From NCBI RefSeq assembly GCF_019924925.1, contig NC_067223.1, positions 12,576,502-12,640,501 on the forward strand: a stretch of 64,000 bases of DNA. The letters run 5' to 3'. Below are positions 1-10,154 of this stretch, one piece after another. The translations under genes were made by a program, and so were the position numbers. The stretch is from Ctenopharyngodon idella (taxonomy: Eukaryota; Chordata; Actinopteri; Cypriniformes; Xenocyprididae). Below the pieces are notes generated by a model. It was not told where the DNA came from, searched no databases, and saw only the letters and a list, made by a program, of their open reading frames with translations. How positions within the stretch are numbered: the stretch's first letter is position 1; every line of letters begins with the position of its first letter.

Positions 1-439
1 TTCTCCTAGTCATTTACAAGCATTTAGATTAAATAGAATATATGCAACTCTCATTAATGAGTTAAACACACAAATGAAGTATGTGCCGATTTTAGAACAT
101 TTTTCCCGAGACATGCTAGAGGACCATCTCATTTACCGAAATGTGCAGCATACATCTGAAAATAAATGCTGTGTGAAATTCTGTATCCTACAACTCTATT
201 CTTTGCCCTTCTAAGTCTAGAGTAACGATTAAACTGTAGTGACGTTACCCCAATTCTTGACATCTTTTTCTCAACACATTATTTGATCCCATGACTGTGA
301 CTTGATAAGTGTGATGATATCTTGTGGAGCAGGTTTCTTTGTGTTTTTAATTGATGCATCTATTTTTGTGTTTGGGTGTGTATATAAATGAAAATGAAAA
401 TGTTTACTGGACAACTGGATTTGTTTGTTCTGTCAGGTC
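1..439. other. AT-rich sequence, no supported gene
   Basis: No coding exon, RNA gene or clear repeat boundary could be supported here. If the 440-542 exon is real, this would be its upstream intron. Confidence 0.4.
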
Positions 440-542
440 TGATTTCTGCTACATCCTGATGAAAAACTACGGCACTGGGTCAATGACATATAAAAGTGTC
501 CTTATAAAGAACAGAAAAACTGGGGCCATCTACGATCTTTGA
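440..542 (+). CDS. possible terminal exon of an unrecognised plus-strand gene
   Basis: A pyrimidine-containing stretch ending in TCTGTCAG precedes an open frame of about 34 codons that ends in TGA at 540-542. The peptide is not low complexity (it includes DFCYILMKNYGTGS and ends GAIYDL). The same frame stays open upstream to an ATG at 351, but that part looks like intron. I do not recognise the family. No other exon of such a gene is visible in the 439 bases to its left, so the gene would lie off the window. It may also be a chance open frame. Confidence 0.2.
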
Positions 543-565
543 CTATTAAGGGGTTAATGAACATT

Positions 566-664
566 GGGTAACACTTTACAATAAGGTCTCATTTGTTAAT
601 ATATTAACATGAACTAACAATGAGCAATACATTTATTTATCTTAATGTTATTAATAAAAATACA
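566..664. mobile_element. truncated hAT-like MITE end
   Basis: Begins with GGGTAACACTTTACAATAAG, the same terminus as the complete element at 2016-2302. Only about 100 bp remain. It runs directly into a different element whose GTAACGCAATATTG end starts near 680, suggesting a nested or truncating insertion. Confidence 0.6.
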
Positions 665-671
665 GGTGTAT

Positions 672-1140
672 TATTAGGGAGTAACGCAATATTGTAATGC
701 ATTACTTTTAAAAGTAACTTTCCCCAACACTGGTTAAGGCCCTTTCACACCAAAAGTGAAATGAATAAGCCTCAGGCTGAAGGAAAAGCATATTTACATC
801 AGTATCGTAGAGGGCGCAACTGTGCTGCCATTTTGAATCAAAGAAGAATAGGATACAGGAGAAGGAAGTTCAACACTCTTATTTCTAAATCTAATCTAAA
901 GTCATTTTTTCTTATTGGTATGGTGGAATTAAATCATTGAAGGTCAGCAGGAAAAACATTCTGAGATTTCGAAACAACGTATTTTTCAAGCTAATGTGCA
1001 GTCCTAAATGCGCCTCTCTTGCGTCTCATTTCGGAGGCGCGCGTCTGGCTTCCAACGGCCCCTGTAGTGACGCGATGACTTTACCAATCAGCGATTGGTT
1101 CTTATTTTAGAAGGCGGGACTTATTCCGCCATATTGCGCG
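672..1140. repeat. mosaic of transposon fragments
   Basis: Bases 672-735 match the right end of the elements at 7910-8814 and 12720-13626 (core GCATTACTTTTAAAAGTAAC). Bases 740-935 match the interior of those elements in the opposite orientation. Bases 985-1140 include a stretch (AATCAGCGATTGG region) that recurs inverted at about 44141-44225, and another that recurs at 3608-3655. No coding sequence is supported. Confidence 0.5.
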
Positions 1141-1789
1141 TTGCACTTTCTCCCGTTCAAAACAATACGAGTGATGCGTTTTGTGTTAATAATAACAATC
1201 ATATCATAGGCTATACTGTACAATACAATGCACAAACCTTTAAAGCATTGTTCTGGTGACACAGTCATCTTGGACATAGGTCAACAGCTACTCCAAGAAT
1301 ATTATTTTTAAATAATAATAAAAAAAGAATATTATTTTTAGTAAATTATACATATGCCATCACCAATGTCATAATATGTCTTTGTTTTGCTTTTGTGATG
1401 TTTCCACATTATATTCATCATCATGTAAAGTCGCTGCCTGTTTTATATTGGAGGAGAGAGCTGAAATCACTGGAAATGAACTGGATCAATCGATTCATTG
1501 AAAGTTTCATGAGCGATGAATGATTCGTTCAATATTTTATTTTATTTGTTTGTTTTATTGCCGATTTACAGCTTGGTAATTCCAGGCATTATTCACTTAG
1601 TATTCCACAGAAGAAAAAAATCATCCAAGGAGCAAAAGACCTTTTACTGTAACTGGCTTATCAGTTACTAGGCTACATGTTGTACGTTTTATGTTACACT
1701 TTCTGTAGCTTAAAAACTAGTGTAAAATACTCACGTTTACGAGTTATGTGGCGTGATGTGCCGTTTAATGGGGAATTTATCACTTGCGA
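1141..1789. other. intergenic, no gene seen
   Basis: AT-rich sequence with no open frame resembling a protein and no clear repeat boundary. Confidence 0.4.
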
Positions 1790-2375
1790 CAATCTGTGAG
1801 AAGCATGGCTATATGGTACCACCATGTAATGAAGTGTAAACATTTTAAAACTAGATTCAGAGTGAACTGAGAAGCAGAGACAACCTTGATTTATGACTTT
1901 CATAAGTATTTTGTTGTTGTTAGTAAAAGCATTTTTATTCCAGAAGAAAAGTATGTTAGCAGTAGATTTTAATGAACATATATCAATGCAAAACATACAT
2001 GTTATATTGCATATTGGGTAACACTTTACAATAAGGTCTCATTTTTAACATTAGTAAATGTATTAACTAACATGAACTAACAAGGAGCAATACATTTGTT
2101 ACAGTATTTATTAATCCTTGTTAATGTTAGTTAATAAAAATCCAACTGTTCATTGTTTGTTCATGTTAGTTCACAGTGCATTAACTAAATTATTAGTAAA
2201 TGGTGAAATTAACATTAACTAAGATTAATAAATGCTGTAGAAGTATTGTTCATTCTTAGTTCATGTTAGCTAAAGTAGTAAAACCTTATTGTAAAGTGTT
2301 AGTGCATATTGTTCAACTTTATTCCTATCAAGGTGGTTCCAGTTGAGGTTTGTTTCAAAGCTGTTTGGAACAGAT
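1790..2375 (-). other. 3' flank/UTR of C2 copy 1, split by a MITE
   Basis: Bases 1790-1995 and 2311-2375 align by eye with the continuous downstream sequence of the other C2 genes (compare 5440-5638), including a block around GAACATATATCAATGCAAAA. In this copy the two parts are separated by the element at 2016-2302. Minus-strand polyadenylation-like hexamers occur in the homologous part of copies 2-4. Confidence 0.6.
2016..2302. mobile_element. complete hAT-like MITE with 8-bp target duplication
   Basis: The 287-bp element is bounded by imperfect terminal inverted repeats built on TAACACTTTACAATAAGG. Both sides carry the direct repeat TGCATATT (2008-2015 and 2303-2310). An 8-bp target-site duplication is typical of hAT-superfamily insertion. 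There is no coding capacity, so it is a non-autonomous copy. It sits in the 3' flank of C2 copy 1, and the equivalent site in copies 2-5 is empty. Confidence 0.8.
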
Positions 2376-2780
2376 TTATTGTATCAACTCATACTTGTAA
2401 TACAGAGTTCCTTTGCTCAGATGACAAGTAACGGCGAAAGTCCCAAATTCCACCTGTCTGTAACATGTGCCCAAGTGATCATCAAAATTCAGGTCTTTAT
2501 CCCACACCTCCAGCTTCAGGGTTTCATATGGATTGCAGTTTGCAAAGTTGAACACTGCAGACCATGTAGGATGCATGTTATCCTTGTGATATTCTGTCTG
2601 TCCCCCAAAAGTAGAGCCACACCAGACCTTGACGTATGGATCGGGGAAGTTTCCAAAAGCATCACCGGTGAGGTCCCTGGCATGTAAGCCAAACACCCGA
2701 ACAGCACTAGCAAAGTCCAGCTGAGACGCCAGCATCAGCACAAGCAGAGACATCAGCCGAAGATCATAAAAGACTGCCAT
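2376..2780 (-). CDS. secreted perforin-C2-like protein, copy 1
   Basis: A single coding exon of 134 codons plus TAA. Residues 1-26 form a signal peptide (hydrophobic LLVLMLASQL, then small residues for cleavage). The rest is one C2 domain with loop-1 aspartates (GDAFGNFPDPYVKVW), the WDKDLNFDD loop-3 motif, and four conserved cysteines. Spacing and the C-terminal LGTC...C.L..GTL pattern resemble the C2 domain at the end of perforin, which binds membranes in a calcium-dependent way; no MACPF domain is present. I chose the ATG at 2780 because it has a strong context (CCATGG) and directly follows a splice acceptor. This is the most diverged of the five copies, with FPDPY in place of DPDPY. Its stop codon lies within an AATAAA hexamer. 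The role is unknown; an immune or secretory function is inference. Confidence 0.85.
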   Translation of the reverse strand: MAVFYDLRLMSLLVLMLASQLDFASAVRVFGLHARDLTGDAFGNFPDPYVKVWCGSTFGGQTEYHKDNMHPTWSAVFNFANCNPYETLKLEVWDKDLNFDDHLGTCYRQVEFGTFAVTCHLSKGTLYYKYELIQ

Positions 2781-2863
2781 GGCTGTCCGAAAATAATAGA
2801 GGTTCATTTATAGAGATGTATAACACAAATATTGAAATGTTAGCAGTGTTAAAGATGCCATAC

Positions 2864-2918
2864 CTCACTTGTATTAGATTCAGTATGAATGCTTCCTGAT
2901 CCTCACCCCCTTTATAAA
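2864..2918 (-). promoter_or_regulatory. TATA box and non-coding first exon of C2 copy 1
   Basis: A minus-strand TTTATAAA lies at 2911-2918. About 25-30 bases downstream a short exon ends at 2864 with a donor (GAG|GTATGG). The 81-bp intron (2783-2863) ends in CGGACAG immediately before CCATGG. The same arrangement recurs in all five copies. Confidence 0.65.
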
Positions 2919-5100
2919 ACTATGCAATCACAAAAATCTTCCAAAAGGTGATAAACAGGTGGTTAAATCCCATGCGTATCTGTGTTGTTTCTGCGTTGAC
3001 CTAGTTAAGCTGCCAAGAGTGTACAAATGTTATCTTAAGTAAGCATAGAAGCAGTGCATTAAAATAATGTAATTCTCAGTCGCAATTAACACTGAGCCAA
3101 TGATATACAAGAGTATCCATTATAAAGAAAATCAATAATCTTTGAAATATCTAGCTTAAACGTGCCGGATTCTTAGATATGAACTATTTGTATTAATTTT
3201 GGTTTCAATTATTTTTTTTTTTTAATGCAATTTTCAAATGTACAAATGTAAACGCTTTGACATCTGTTAATTTAGAAGACTTACTACATGTTGGTTGGAC
3301 CACATTTAATTTGGCAGACAAAAGTCTTTCAATTCCTTCAGTTTTTCATATATTAAAAAAACTGACTTGGCCATGTGTGTTTGTGACAATCAGTAAGCAC
3401 ATGGGAAAAGGATATGGAACTGCAATGTTCTAATTTCATTGATTGCTGGTCCGACTCAGAATCCAGTATGCCACCAATATGGAGAAGAGGGTCTTGTTCA
3501 AGGAAAAGACATGTATTGCATGTACACATTTGGCACAGAGTACATGTGCACATGTGGTGTCATTCACAATTTTGTTTCTAAACGCTCGAATCATGAAAAA
3601 AACCAACGTATTTTTCAAGCTAATGTGCAGTCCTAAATGCGCGTCTCTTGCATCTCTTATACAGATGTAAATAACACTCACTACGTCCTGAAATGGTAGG
3701 GTGCAGTGTTGTATAAAGCAGTGGTTCCCAACCACGTTCCTGGAGGCCCCCCAACAGTGTATATTTTGCATGTCTCCTTTGTCTGACACACCCATTTCAG
3801 GTCTTGGAGTCTCTGCTAATGAGCTGATGATCCGAATCAGGTGTGTTTGATTGAAGAGACATAGGATGCATCCGAAAATTGGAAAATGCAGCCTTTGGAG
3901 GACACATTTCAAGGTAGGAAGGCATCAAGGCACGTCCGAATCCAGTGTTAACTTCACTCCCTGTTTTCTGAGATACCTTCATCTGATCGATTTCTGAAGG
4001 CAGCATAGATGTATCCTTCGCTGCCTATGATATCCCACAATCCTGTGCTTTCCATTCATGACAGCTGAGCTATAAAAATAAAGATGGCGTCTGAAAGTTG
4101 CGCTTGCTGGTCAGTTTGTGTGTAAATGTACGTTTTTGACCAACATTTTCCATTTTTGATGTCATTTCTAGCGAGAAATTACTACTGTAGTGATTAAATC
4201 TTTTAGTTCTCACCAAAGCTCGCTCTACTTTGCTCTACATCATTAAACTGTTACGCTGTCTCAGAAGTCTGTCTGAAATCAGTTTCATGAGGTGCCTTCA
4301 TGCACAAACGCTGCCTTACAAGTCATTGCCTGATAAGGCAGCGAGGCAACAAGTCAGCTGCCTAGGTTTTTTTTTTTCTTCATAATTTTATCCAAAACAG
4401 ATGCAGGTTGTCTAGTTTGAACAAATAATGATTGAACATATAGTATGTACACTGTCTATATCCAAAGATAGTACCTTTACTGTAGCTCTTTATTTCATAA
4501 GCATGATTAAAAAGCTTGATTTGGGCACAGATATATTGACACATGTACACTAAAGAGAGTTGGTGCCATCTTGTGGTGCACAGTGTAAATATTGTGTTAG
4601 ATCATGATAATGCCATTGGAATTAGAGTAACATTTTGTCATCAAAATAGTTTTTTCCCCAATCTCAGCTACAGGCCCTAACAGTAATGCACTTTTGGGGT
4701 TATTTGGGGGTAAGTAGCCCTGCAGTATGTAGCCTAACATAATCTCAGCATTGAAATGCAAAATAAAGGAGCAGTTTATTAAAAAAAAGAAAATTCTGTC
4801 CTCATCAATCTCATGTCTAAATCCATATGGCTTTTTCTTTTTCTTTTTTTTTTTTTATGATTATTTGTGTTAATATAATGAAAGTGAATGAGGACTGTGC
4901 GTGGTCACGCTCCAAAATGCTGAGGAAACATCACAATAGCCTAAAAGTATCATAAAAGTGATAAAATGTGACACATTCGCTATATTCTAAGTCTTATGAA
5001 GAAAATGGGAACAAAAGCTTTATGGGACGAACAGACCAAAATTAAAGTCGTCACTCACTGATGAGTTTCGCCTCATGAGAGCTGTAGTGTTAACCGTCTG
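2919..5100. other. intergenic spacer between C2 copies 1 and 2, rich in repeat fragments
   Basis: Contains a foldback-type repeat fragment at about 3715-3865 (GTGGTTCCCAACCACGTTCC end), further repeat-like sequence to about 4370, and a block at about 4545-4620 that recurs at 20450-20530. From about 4860 the sequence matches the 5' part of the array units starting near 8815 and 13627. No gene is supported. Confidence 0.5.
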
Positions 5101-5101
5101 T

Positions 5102-5105
<4 letters not shown>

Positions 5106-5144
<39 letters not shown>
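5106..5144. repeat. TG dinucleotide microsatellite
   Basis: An uninterrupted TG run of about 39 bp. It occurs at the same place in each array unit (also 9052-9104 and 13865-13897) with different lengths, so it predates the duplications and has since changed length. Confidence 0.95.
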
Positions 5145-5145
<1 letters not shown>

Positions 5146-5638
5146 GTTTTAGAGGTTTTAATATTTGCAAAAACACTAGAGAATAAAGAACTGATTGTGA
5201 AGCTGGTTTGCGCCACACAATAAAAAATAAAAAAGGTAATTGTGACTTTATATCTCACAATTCTGACTTTTTTTCCTCAATTGTGACTTTATATCTTGGA
5301 ATTCAGACTTTATAATGTAATTGAGCAATTGCAAGAAAAGTCATTTTTTATGCTGTGCATGGCATAAACAAGCTTCCATAGTTCTTTACTCTGAACAGCC
5401 TGATAAACTCTATTCCAACCATGTAATGAAGGGAAAAACAGAGACAAACTTGATTTAAGACCTTTATTAGTATTTTTTGATAGTGAATAGCATTTCACTA
5501 AAGAAGAAAAGTATGTCAGCAGTTGATTTTGATGAACATATATCAATGCAAAACATGCTGTTCAACTATTACTATCAGGCGACTTACAGTGGAGGTTTGT
5601 TTCAAAGCAGCTTTACACAATGCTGGTTTGGAACAGAT

Positions 5639-6040
5639 TTATTGTACCTTATATGAGTAAAAAAGTGTTCCACCCTTCAGACGACAAGAACCAGTGAAAG
5701 ACCCATATTGCACCTGTTTGACACACGTGCCCAAGTGATCATCAAAATTCAGGTCTTTGTCCCACACCTCCAACTTCAGGGTTTCTTTTGCTGTGCAAGA
5801 GGGGAAGTTGAACTCTACAGACCATGAAGGATTAGCAGTATCCCTGTAAAATTCTGTCATCCCTCCAAAAGTTGAGCCACACCAGACCTTGACGTATGGA
5901 TCAGGGTCATTTCCAGGATCACCAGTGAGGCCCGTGGCATGTAAGCCAAACACTCTAACAGCAGCGCTGGCAACGTCCAACTGAGACGCCAGCATCAGCA
6001 CAACCAGAGACATCAGCCGAAGATCATAAAAGACTGCCAT
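5639..6040 (-). CDS. secreted perforin-C2-like protein, copy 2
   Basis: Encodes 133 residues plus TAA in one exon. The signal peptide is residues 1-26, with cleavage expected near VASA|A. The C2 domain spans about 28-130. Probable calcium ligands are D41 and D47 in loop 1 and D94, D96 and D100/D101 in loop 3 (WDKDLNFDD). C54, C82, C106 and C119 could form two disulfides, as expected for an extracellular C2 domain. The family resemblance is to the perforin C-terminal C2 domain; synaptotagmin-type C2 proteins lack this signal peptide and cysteine pattern. The ORF is open upstream of this ATG, but that part is the 5' intron: the acceptor CTGACAG immediately precedes CCATGG. The stop codon lies in an AATAAA hexamer. 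Confidence 0.88.
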   Translation of the reverse strand: MAVFYDLRLMSLVVLMLASQLDVASAAVRVFGLHATGLTGDPGNDPDPYVKVWCGSTFGGMTEFYRDTANPSWSVEFNFPSCTAKETLKLEVWDKDLNFDDHLGTCVKQVQYGSFTGSCRLKGGTLFYSYKVQ

Positions 6041-6167
6041 GGCTGTCAGAAAGAATACAGGTTCAATTATAAAGAGGTAAAGCACAAACATTGAAATGAA
6101 AAAATAAGATTGGTGCCTTAAAATTGTCAAGAAGCAGAAGTGCGATTCAGTGTTAAAGATACCTTAC

Positions 6168-6221
6168 CTTGCTTGTATTAGATTCAGTATGAATGCCTCC
6201 TGATCCTCACCCCTTTATAAA
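6168..6221 (-). promoter_or_regulatory. TATA box and non-coding first exon of C2 copy 2
   Basis: TTTATAAA on the minus strand lies at 6214-6221. The short untranslated exon ends at 6168 with a good donor (CAAG|GTAAGG), and the 125-bp intron runs 6043-6167. Confidence 0.7.
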
Positions 6222-6886
6222 GCCACTAGCATCTTCCAAAAGGTGATCAGGTGGTTAAATCTCATGCGTATCTGTGTTGACTTATTTACATTTGGCAAGC
6301 TGTCAAGTGTGTATAACATTTTTGCCTAAGAGAGCAAAGAAGCAGTGCATTAAAATAATTTTAGTAATTTTTTTCTTTAGAAATGTAATATTTGTGTTTA
6401 TGTTGGTTAACGTTTATATTATTTTCAACAAAAGTTCAAGTTATTGATGTGTGAGCAACCATCTATTTTAAATAACATGATTTCACCAAGTACAAAATGT
6501 TCCTGGGTCAACATCTTTCTTGATCCTGGCCAAAAATAACATTTGATTCTTGTGCAATTTACTTAAGTACCGTAAATGAAGTTAATCCAACACGGGATTT
6601 CCCCATCCCATCATGCTTTGCACAATGCTGGATAGGGAGGGCAAATAAAATGTTGAAATAAAATGTTATTTTATGCATTTTTTTTATCAAGATGATGAAA
6701 TTGGGAGATGTTTTAATGTTTAATGTTCTTTTATGTTTATATTTGAAAGAGTTTCAGGTATGTTAGTGTTTTTGGGGGTTACCATTGTGGTGAAGTGTAG
6801 AGCATGTGTTTGGGCTGAGGACCTGCTAACAACAATTAAAGTAGTTTTAATAATAAAAAAAAACAACTACTTTGGGCATGCCATCC
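6222..6886. other. array spacer upstream of C2 copy 2
   Basis: Nearly the same sequence follows copies 3 (10155-10935) and 4 (14950-15735). No gene is seen. At about 6886 it joins directly to wnk1-flank-derived sequence. In the next unit about 750 bp of extra sequence (10935-11690) lies at that point. Confidence 0.6.
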
Positions 6887-7909
6887 AAAGCGCAGTTTTA
6901 TATGAAGCTTGAACATCCTATACTTAGTGCAAAACAGACAGTTAAACATTGCAGATGATTCCCTACTTGTTTTTGTTTGGTTTTCATTTTAAGGAATTCT
7001 TTTAACATTTTGTACAATGTTAAATATCATACTGATCTGCCATAAAACCGAAGGCCGTTGCCAGTACAGTGAGAACTTATATGGGCAGTGCGAGTTAAAA
7101 AGTAGAGGATTGATGAGAAATCAGTGAGAATTAGGCTACTCTTCAACAGTGCTGTTTTGGCAGAGCGTTGCGCTCTTGTGTCGGTGAGGGTTGCTAACTG
7201 TCTTTTCTACACTTGCATACTAAGCTAGACCGATCAAAGTATCTACAACTCAATCCTCAAGTACTTTCACAGCCTTTGAATGTGATATAATGGCTGGACC
7301 ATGTGTTTCTGCACCTTATATATGAAGCTTTTTGCAACTCTGCCTAAAGGCTAGGACTGTGCCATCAAATGGTTTCAGTCGTAGCCAGTTCAAAACGGCA
7401 CCCAAAACGACACCTCGATCCCGCAATATATTAATATTCACCCTCTGTGAAGTCAAAAAGACCAGCACTCCAAACCAAGCGCACGCTTGAGACTCTCCAC
7501 TGCCTTATATATCAAACCCAGAAGCAAAAAAAAAAAATTAAATAAAAGAATAATGCAAGGCACTAGAATCTTCGGAAAGCTCACTGGGCATAGGGAAAGA
7601 GGGAAAGATTCGTTTCTTCAAATACATTAATTGTATCCATTTTACATTCACATTTATCTAATAATATAAAGAAAGTAGAAAGGGGAAAAAGGGTTAAAGT
7701 GTCTCCAATAAGATGTGAATAATGAAATAGCTAGCCTTACATCTCATGAACGCTAATATCCAAAACCCTCGAAAATTTCATGTTTTTTTTTTTTTTGTCT
7801 ACTTTTCTTTTTAGCTAACGTTGTCCAACAACATTTATAATAATCACAGTGTTTCAACATCAAAAACTGATGAGTAAATACAGGTCCATACAGAACACGA
7901 ATTCTTATT
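6887..7909. repeat. duplicated, internally deleted wnk1 3'-flank sequence (unit 1)
   Basis: Three consecutive blocks match the wnk1 downstream region in the same orientation: 6887-7032 with about 22842-22988, 7031-7208 with about 24081-24258, and 7209-7909 with about 24606-25309. The roughly 1.1-kb and 0.35-kb intervening segments are missing. No coding sequence. The deletion joints have only a few bases of overlap and no AG acceptor, so they look like deletions and not splicing. Confidence 0.75.
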
Positions 7910-8814
7910 CAAGTAACTAGTAAAGTACCACATTACTTTTAAAATTTACAACAAAATATCTGAGTTACCTTTTCAAATAAGTAACTCAAGTTATTTTGTT
8001 TTCCCATGTGTTGACTGACAGCTCTCCTGTCGCCATGTTGAGAGAAATCAAGAGTAAGTGCAGAGGAGTTGTGTGTAAACATGACGGTTATTGTAGTTCT
8101 AGACTAAATGTGAGCATTTACTCATCTCATTTGCACAAAAACAGAGACAGTATTTTCAAAATGAATAAAAACAATGAAATAACATCTCAGAATATTGCAC
8201 AAACCTGCAATAATTAAATATATTAAATTACTTTATATACTTTCCCCCAGTTTCACAGACAAGGCTTAAGCTAGTCCTAGACTAAAGTGCATATTGTAGC
8301 TGTTTTAATTGAAAGCAACTTGCACTGATATCTTAAAATATGTCAGTGCCATTGTTTTGTCTCAAGATGGACACCAGTAATGTTTTTTCTAGGGTACGTT
8401 TATAAAAGCTACTTAAAAGCCCTGATTGAACTAAGGCCTAATCCTGACTTAGTCTAAGCCCTGTCTGAGAAACCAGGCCTTTATGTACAGTATCTAATCT
8501 CACTTTATTAATCAATGTCTTTGCTGCTGACCTTCAATGATCCAATTCATCCATACTAAATAAGCAAAAATGACTTTAAATAAACATTACATTTGTGATC
8601 AGCCTGAAGCTTATTCATTTCACTTTTGGTGTGAAAAGGCCTTTACATTTGCCAAAAACAAACAAGCAAGCCCAGCCCAGGTGAGGAAAAGTAACACAAA
8701 AGTAAAGCAGCGGATTACTTTCCATAAAAAGTTAGTTACGCAATTAGTTACTTTCTTAGGAAGTAACACAATATTGTAATGCATTACTTTTAAAAGTAAC
8801 TTTCCCCAACACTG
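7910..8814. mobile_element. non-autonomous DNA element (copy in unit 1)
   Basis: Begins TCAAGTAACTAGTAAAG exactly where similarity to the wnk1 3' region stops. It ends in TAATGCATTACTTTTAAAAG followed by TAACTTTCCCCAACACTG. The ends are imperfect inverted repeats around the AGTAAC/GTTACT motif, resembling hAT-type MITEs. A 73-codon open frame inside (7996-8217) has no protein-like features. The second copy is at 12720-13626. Confidence 0.55.
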
Positions 8815-9049
8815 TTTGTGTTAACATAATGAAAGTGAATGAGGACTCTGTGTGCGCGGTCACGCTCCAAAAAGCCGGGGAAAAATCACAATGAAAGTAT
8901 CAGAAATGTGATCCAATACGACACATTTGCTATATTCAAAGTCTTATAAAGCAAATGACATCTTTATGGGACGAACAGACCGAAATTAAAGTCGTCACTC
9001 ACTGATGAGTTTTGCCTCATGAGAGCTGTAGTGTTAACCCTCTGTTTTG

Positions 9050-9051
<2 letters not shown>

Positions 9052-9104
<53 letters not shown>
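9052..9104. repeat. TG dinucleotide microsatellite
   Basis: A TG run of about 53 bp, orthologous in position to those at 5106 and 13865 in the neighbouring array units. Confidence 0.95.
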
Positions 9105-9105
<1 letters not shown>

Positions 9106-9574
9106 GTTTTAGAGATTTTAATATTTACAAAAACACTAGAGAATAGAGACGTGATTGTAAAGCTGGTTTGCGCCAGAGAATAAAAAAAAAAGGTAATTGT
9201 GAATTTTTTTCCTCAATTGTGACTTTATATCTCGCAATTCAGACTTTATAATGTAATTGAGCAATTGCAAGAAAAGTCATTTTTTATGCTGTGCATGGCA
9301 TAAACAAGCTTCCATAGTTCTTTACTCTGAACAGCCTGATAAACTCTATTCCAACCATGTAATGAAGTGAAAAACAGAGACAAACTTGATTTAAGACTTT
9401 TATTAGTATTTTTTGATAGTGAACAGCATTTCACTAAAGAAGAAAAGTATGTCAGCAGTTGATTTTGATGAACATATATCAATGCAAAACATGCTGTTCA
9501 ACTATTACTATCAGGCGACTTACAGTGGAGGTTTGTTTCAAAGCAGCTTTACACAATGCTGGTTTGGAACAGAT

Positions 9575-9976
9575 TTATTGTACCTTATATGAGTAAAAAA
9601 GTGTTCCACCCTTCAGACGACAAGAACTAGTGAAAGACCCATATTGCACCTGTTTGACACACGTGCCCAAGTGATCATCAAAATTCAGGTCTTTATCCCA
9701 CACCTGCAACTTCAGGGTTTCTTTTGCTGTGCAGTAGGGGATGTTGAACTCTGTAGACCATGAAGGATTAGCAGTATCCCTGTAAAATTCTGTCATCCCT
9801 CCAAAACGTGAGCCACACCAGACCTTGACGTATGGATCAGGGTCATTTCCAGGATCACCAGTGAGGCCCGTGGCATGTAAGCCAAACACTCGAACAGCAG
9901 CGCTGGCAACGTCCAACTGAGACGCCAGCATCAGCACAACCAGAGACATCAGCCGAAGATCATAAAAGACTGCCAT
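9575..9976 (-). CDS. secreted perforin-C2-like protein, copy 3
   Basis: Encodes 133 residues plus TAA with the same architecture as copy 2: a 26-residue signal peptide, then one C2 domain with all calcium-loop aspartates and four cysteines retained. It differs from copy 2 at only a few mature positions, including S/T to R before FGG, V to T after SWS, F to I and S to Y before the second cysteine, E to Q before VWDKD, and G to S before the last cysteine. These changes cluster on the domain surface and not in the signal peptide. The open frame upstream of the ATG is intron. The stop codon lies in AATAAA. Flanks are almost identical to copies 2 and 4. Confidence 0.88.
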   Translation of the reverse strand: MAVFYDLRLMSLVVLMLASQLDVASAAVRVFGLHATGLTGDPGNDPDPYVKVWCGSRFGGMTEFYRDTANPSWSTEFNIPYCTAKETLKLQVWDKDLNFDDHLGTCVKQVQYGSFTSSCRLKGGTLFYSYKVQ

Positions 9977-10100
9977 GGCTGTCAGAAAGAATACAGGTTC
10001 AATTATAAAGAGATAAAGCACAAACATTGAAATGAAAAAATAAGATTGGTGCCTTAAAATTGTCAAGCTGAAGTGCGATTCAGTGTTAAAGATACCTTAC

Positions 10101-10154
10101 CTCGCTTGTATTAGATTCAGTATGAATGCCTCCTGATCCTCACCCCTTTATAAA
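10101..10154 (-). promoter_or_regulatory. TATA box and non-coding first exon of C2 copy 3
   Basis: TTTATAAA on the minus strand lies at 10147-10154. The untranslated exon ends at 10101 with donor CGAG|GTAAGG, and the intron runs 9979-10100. Confidence 0.7.

Noticed and set aside
5106..5144. CRISPR-like or other prokaryotic arrays
   Set aside because: The regular repeats here are dinucleotide microsatellites and tandem gene units in a eukaryotic genome.
5310..5546. 78-codon minus-strand ORF repeated at 9246-9482 and 14041-14277
   Set aside because: It lies in the 3' flank of the C2 genes and is kept only because the units are nearly identical; it has no domain, and the equivalent frame is broken downstream of copies 1 and 5.
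6041..6130. N-terminal extension of the C2 ORFs (30 residues upstream of the chosen Met, also in copies 3-5)
   Set aside because: The sequence is the 5' intron: a splice acceptor directly precedes CCATGG, copy 1 lacks the extension, and a signal peptide starts at the chosen Met.
7030..7034. Joints in the duplicated wnk1 flank as evidence of retrotransposed, spliced RNA
   Set aside because: The missing segments do not have GT-AG ends and no poly-A tail or target duplication is seen; deletion fits better.
7996..8217. 73-codon plus-strand ORF, identical at 12806-13027
   Set aside because: Lies inside a non-autonomous transposable element duplicated with the array; no protein features.
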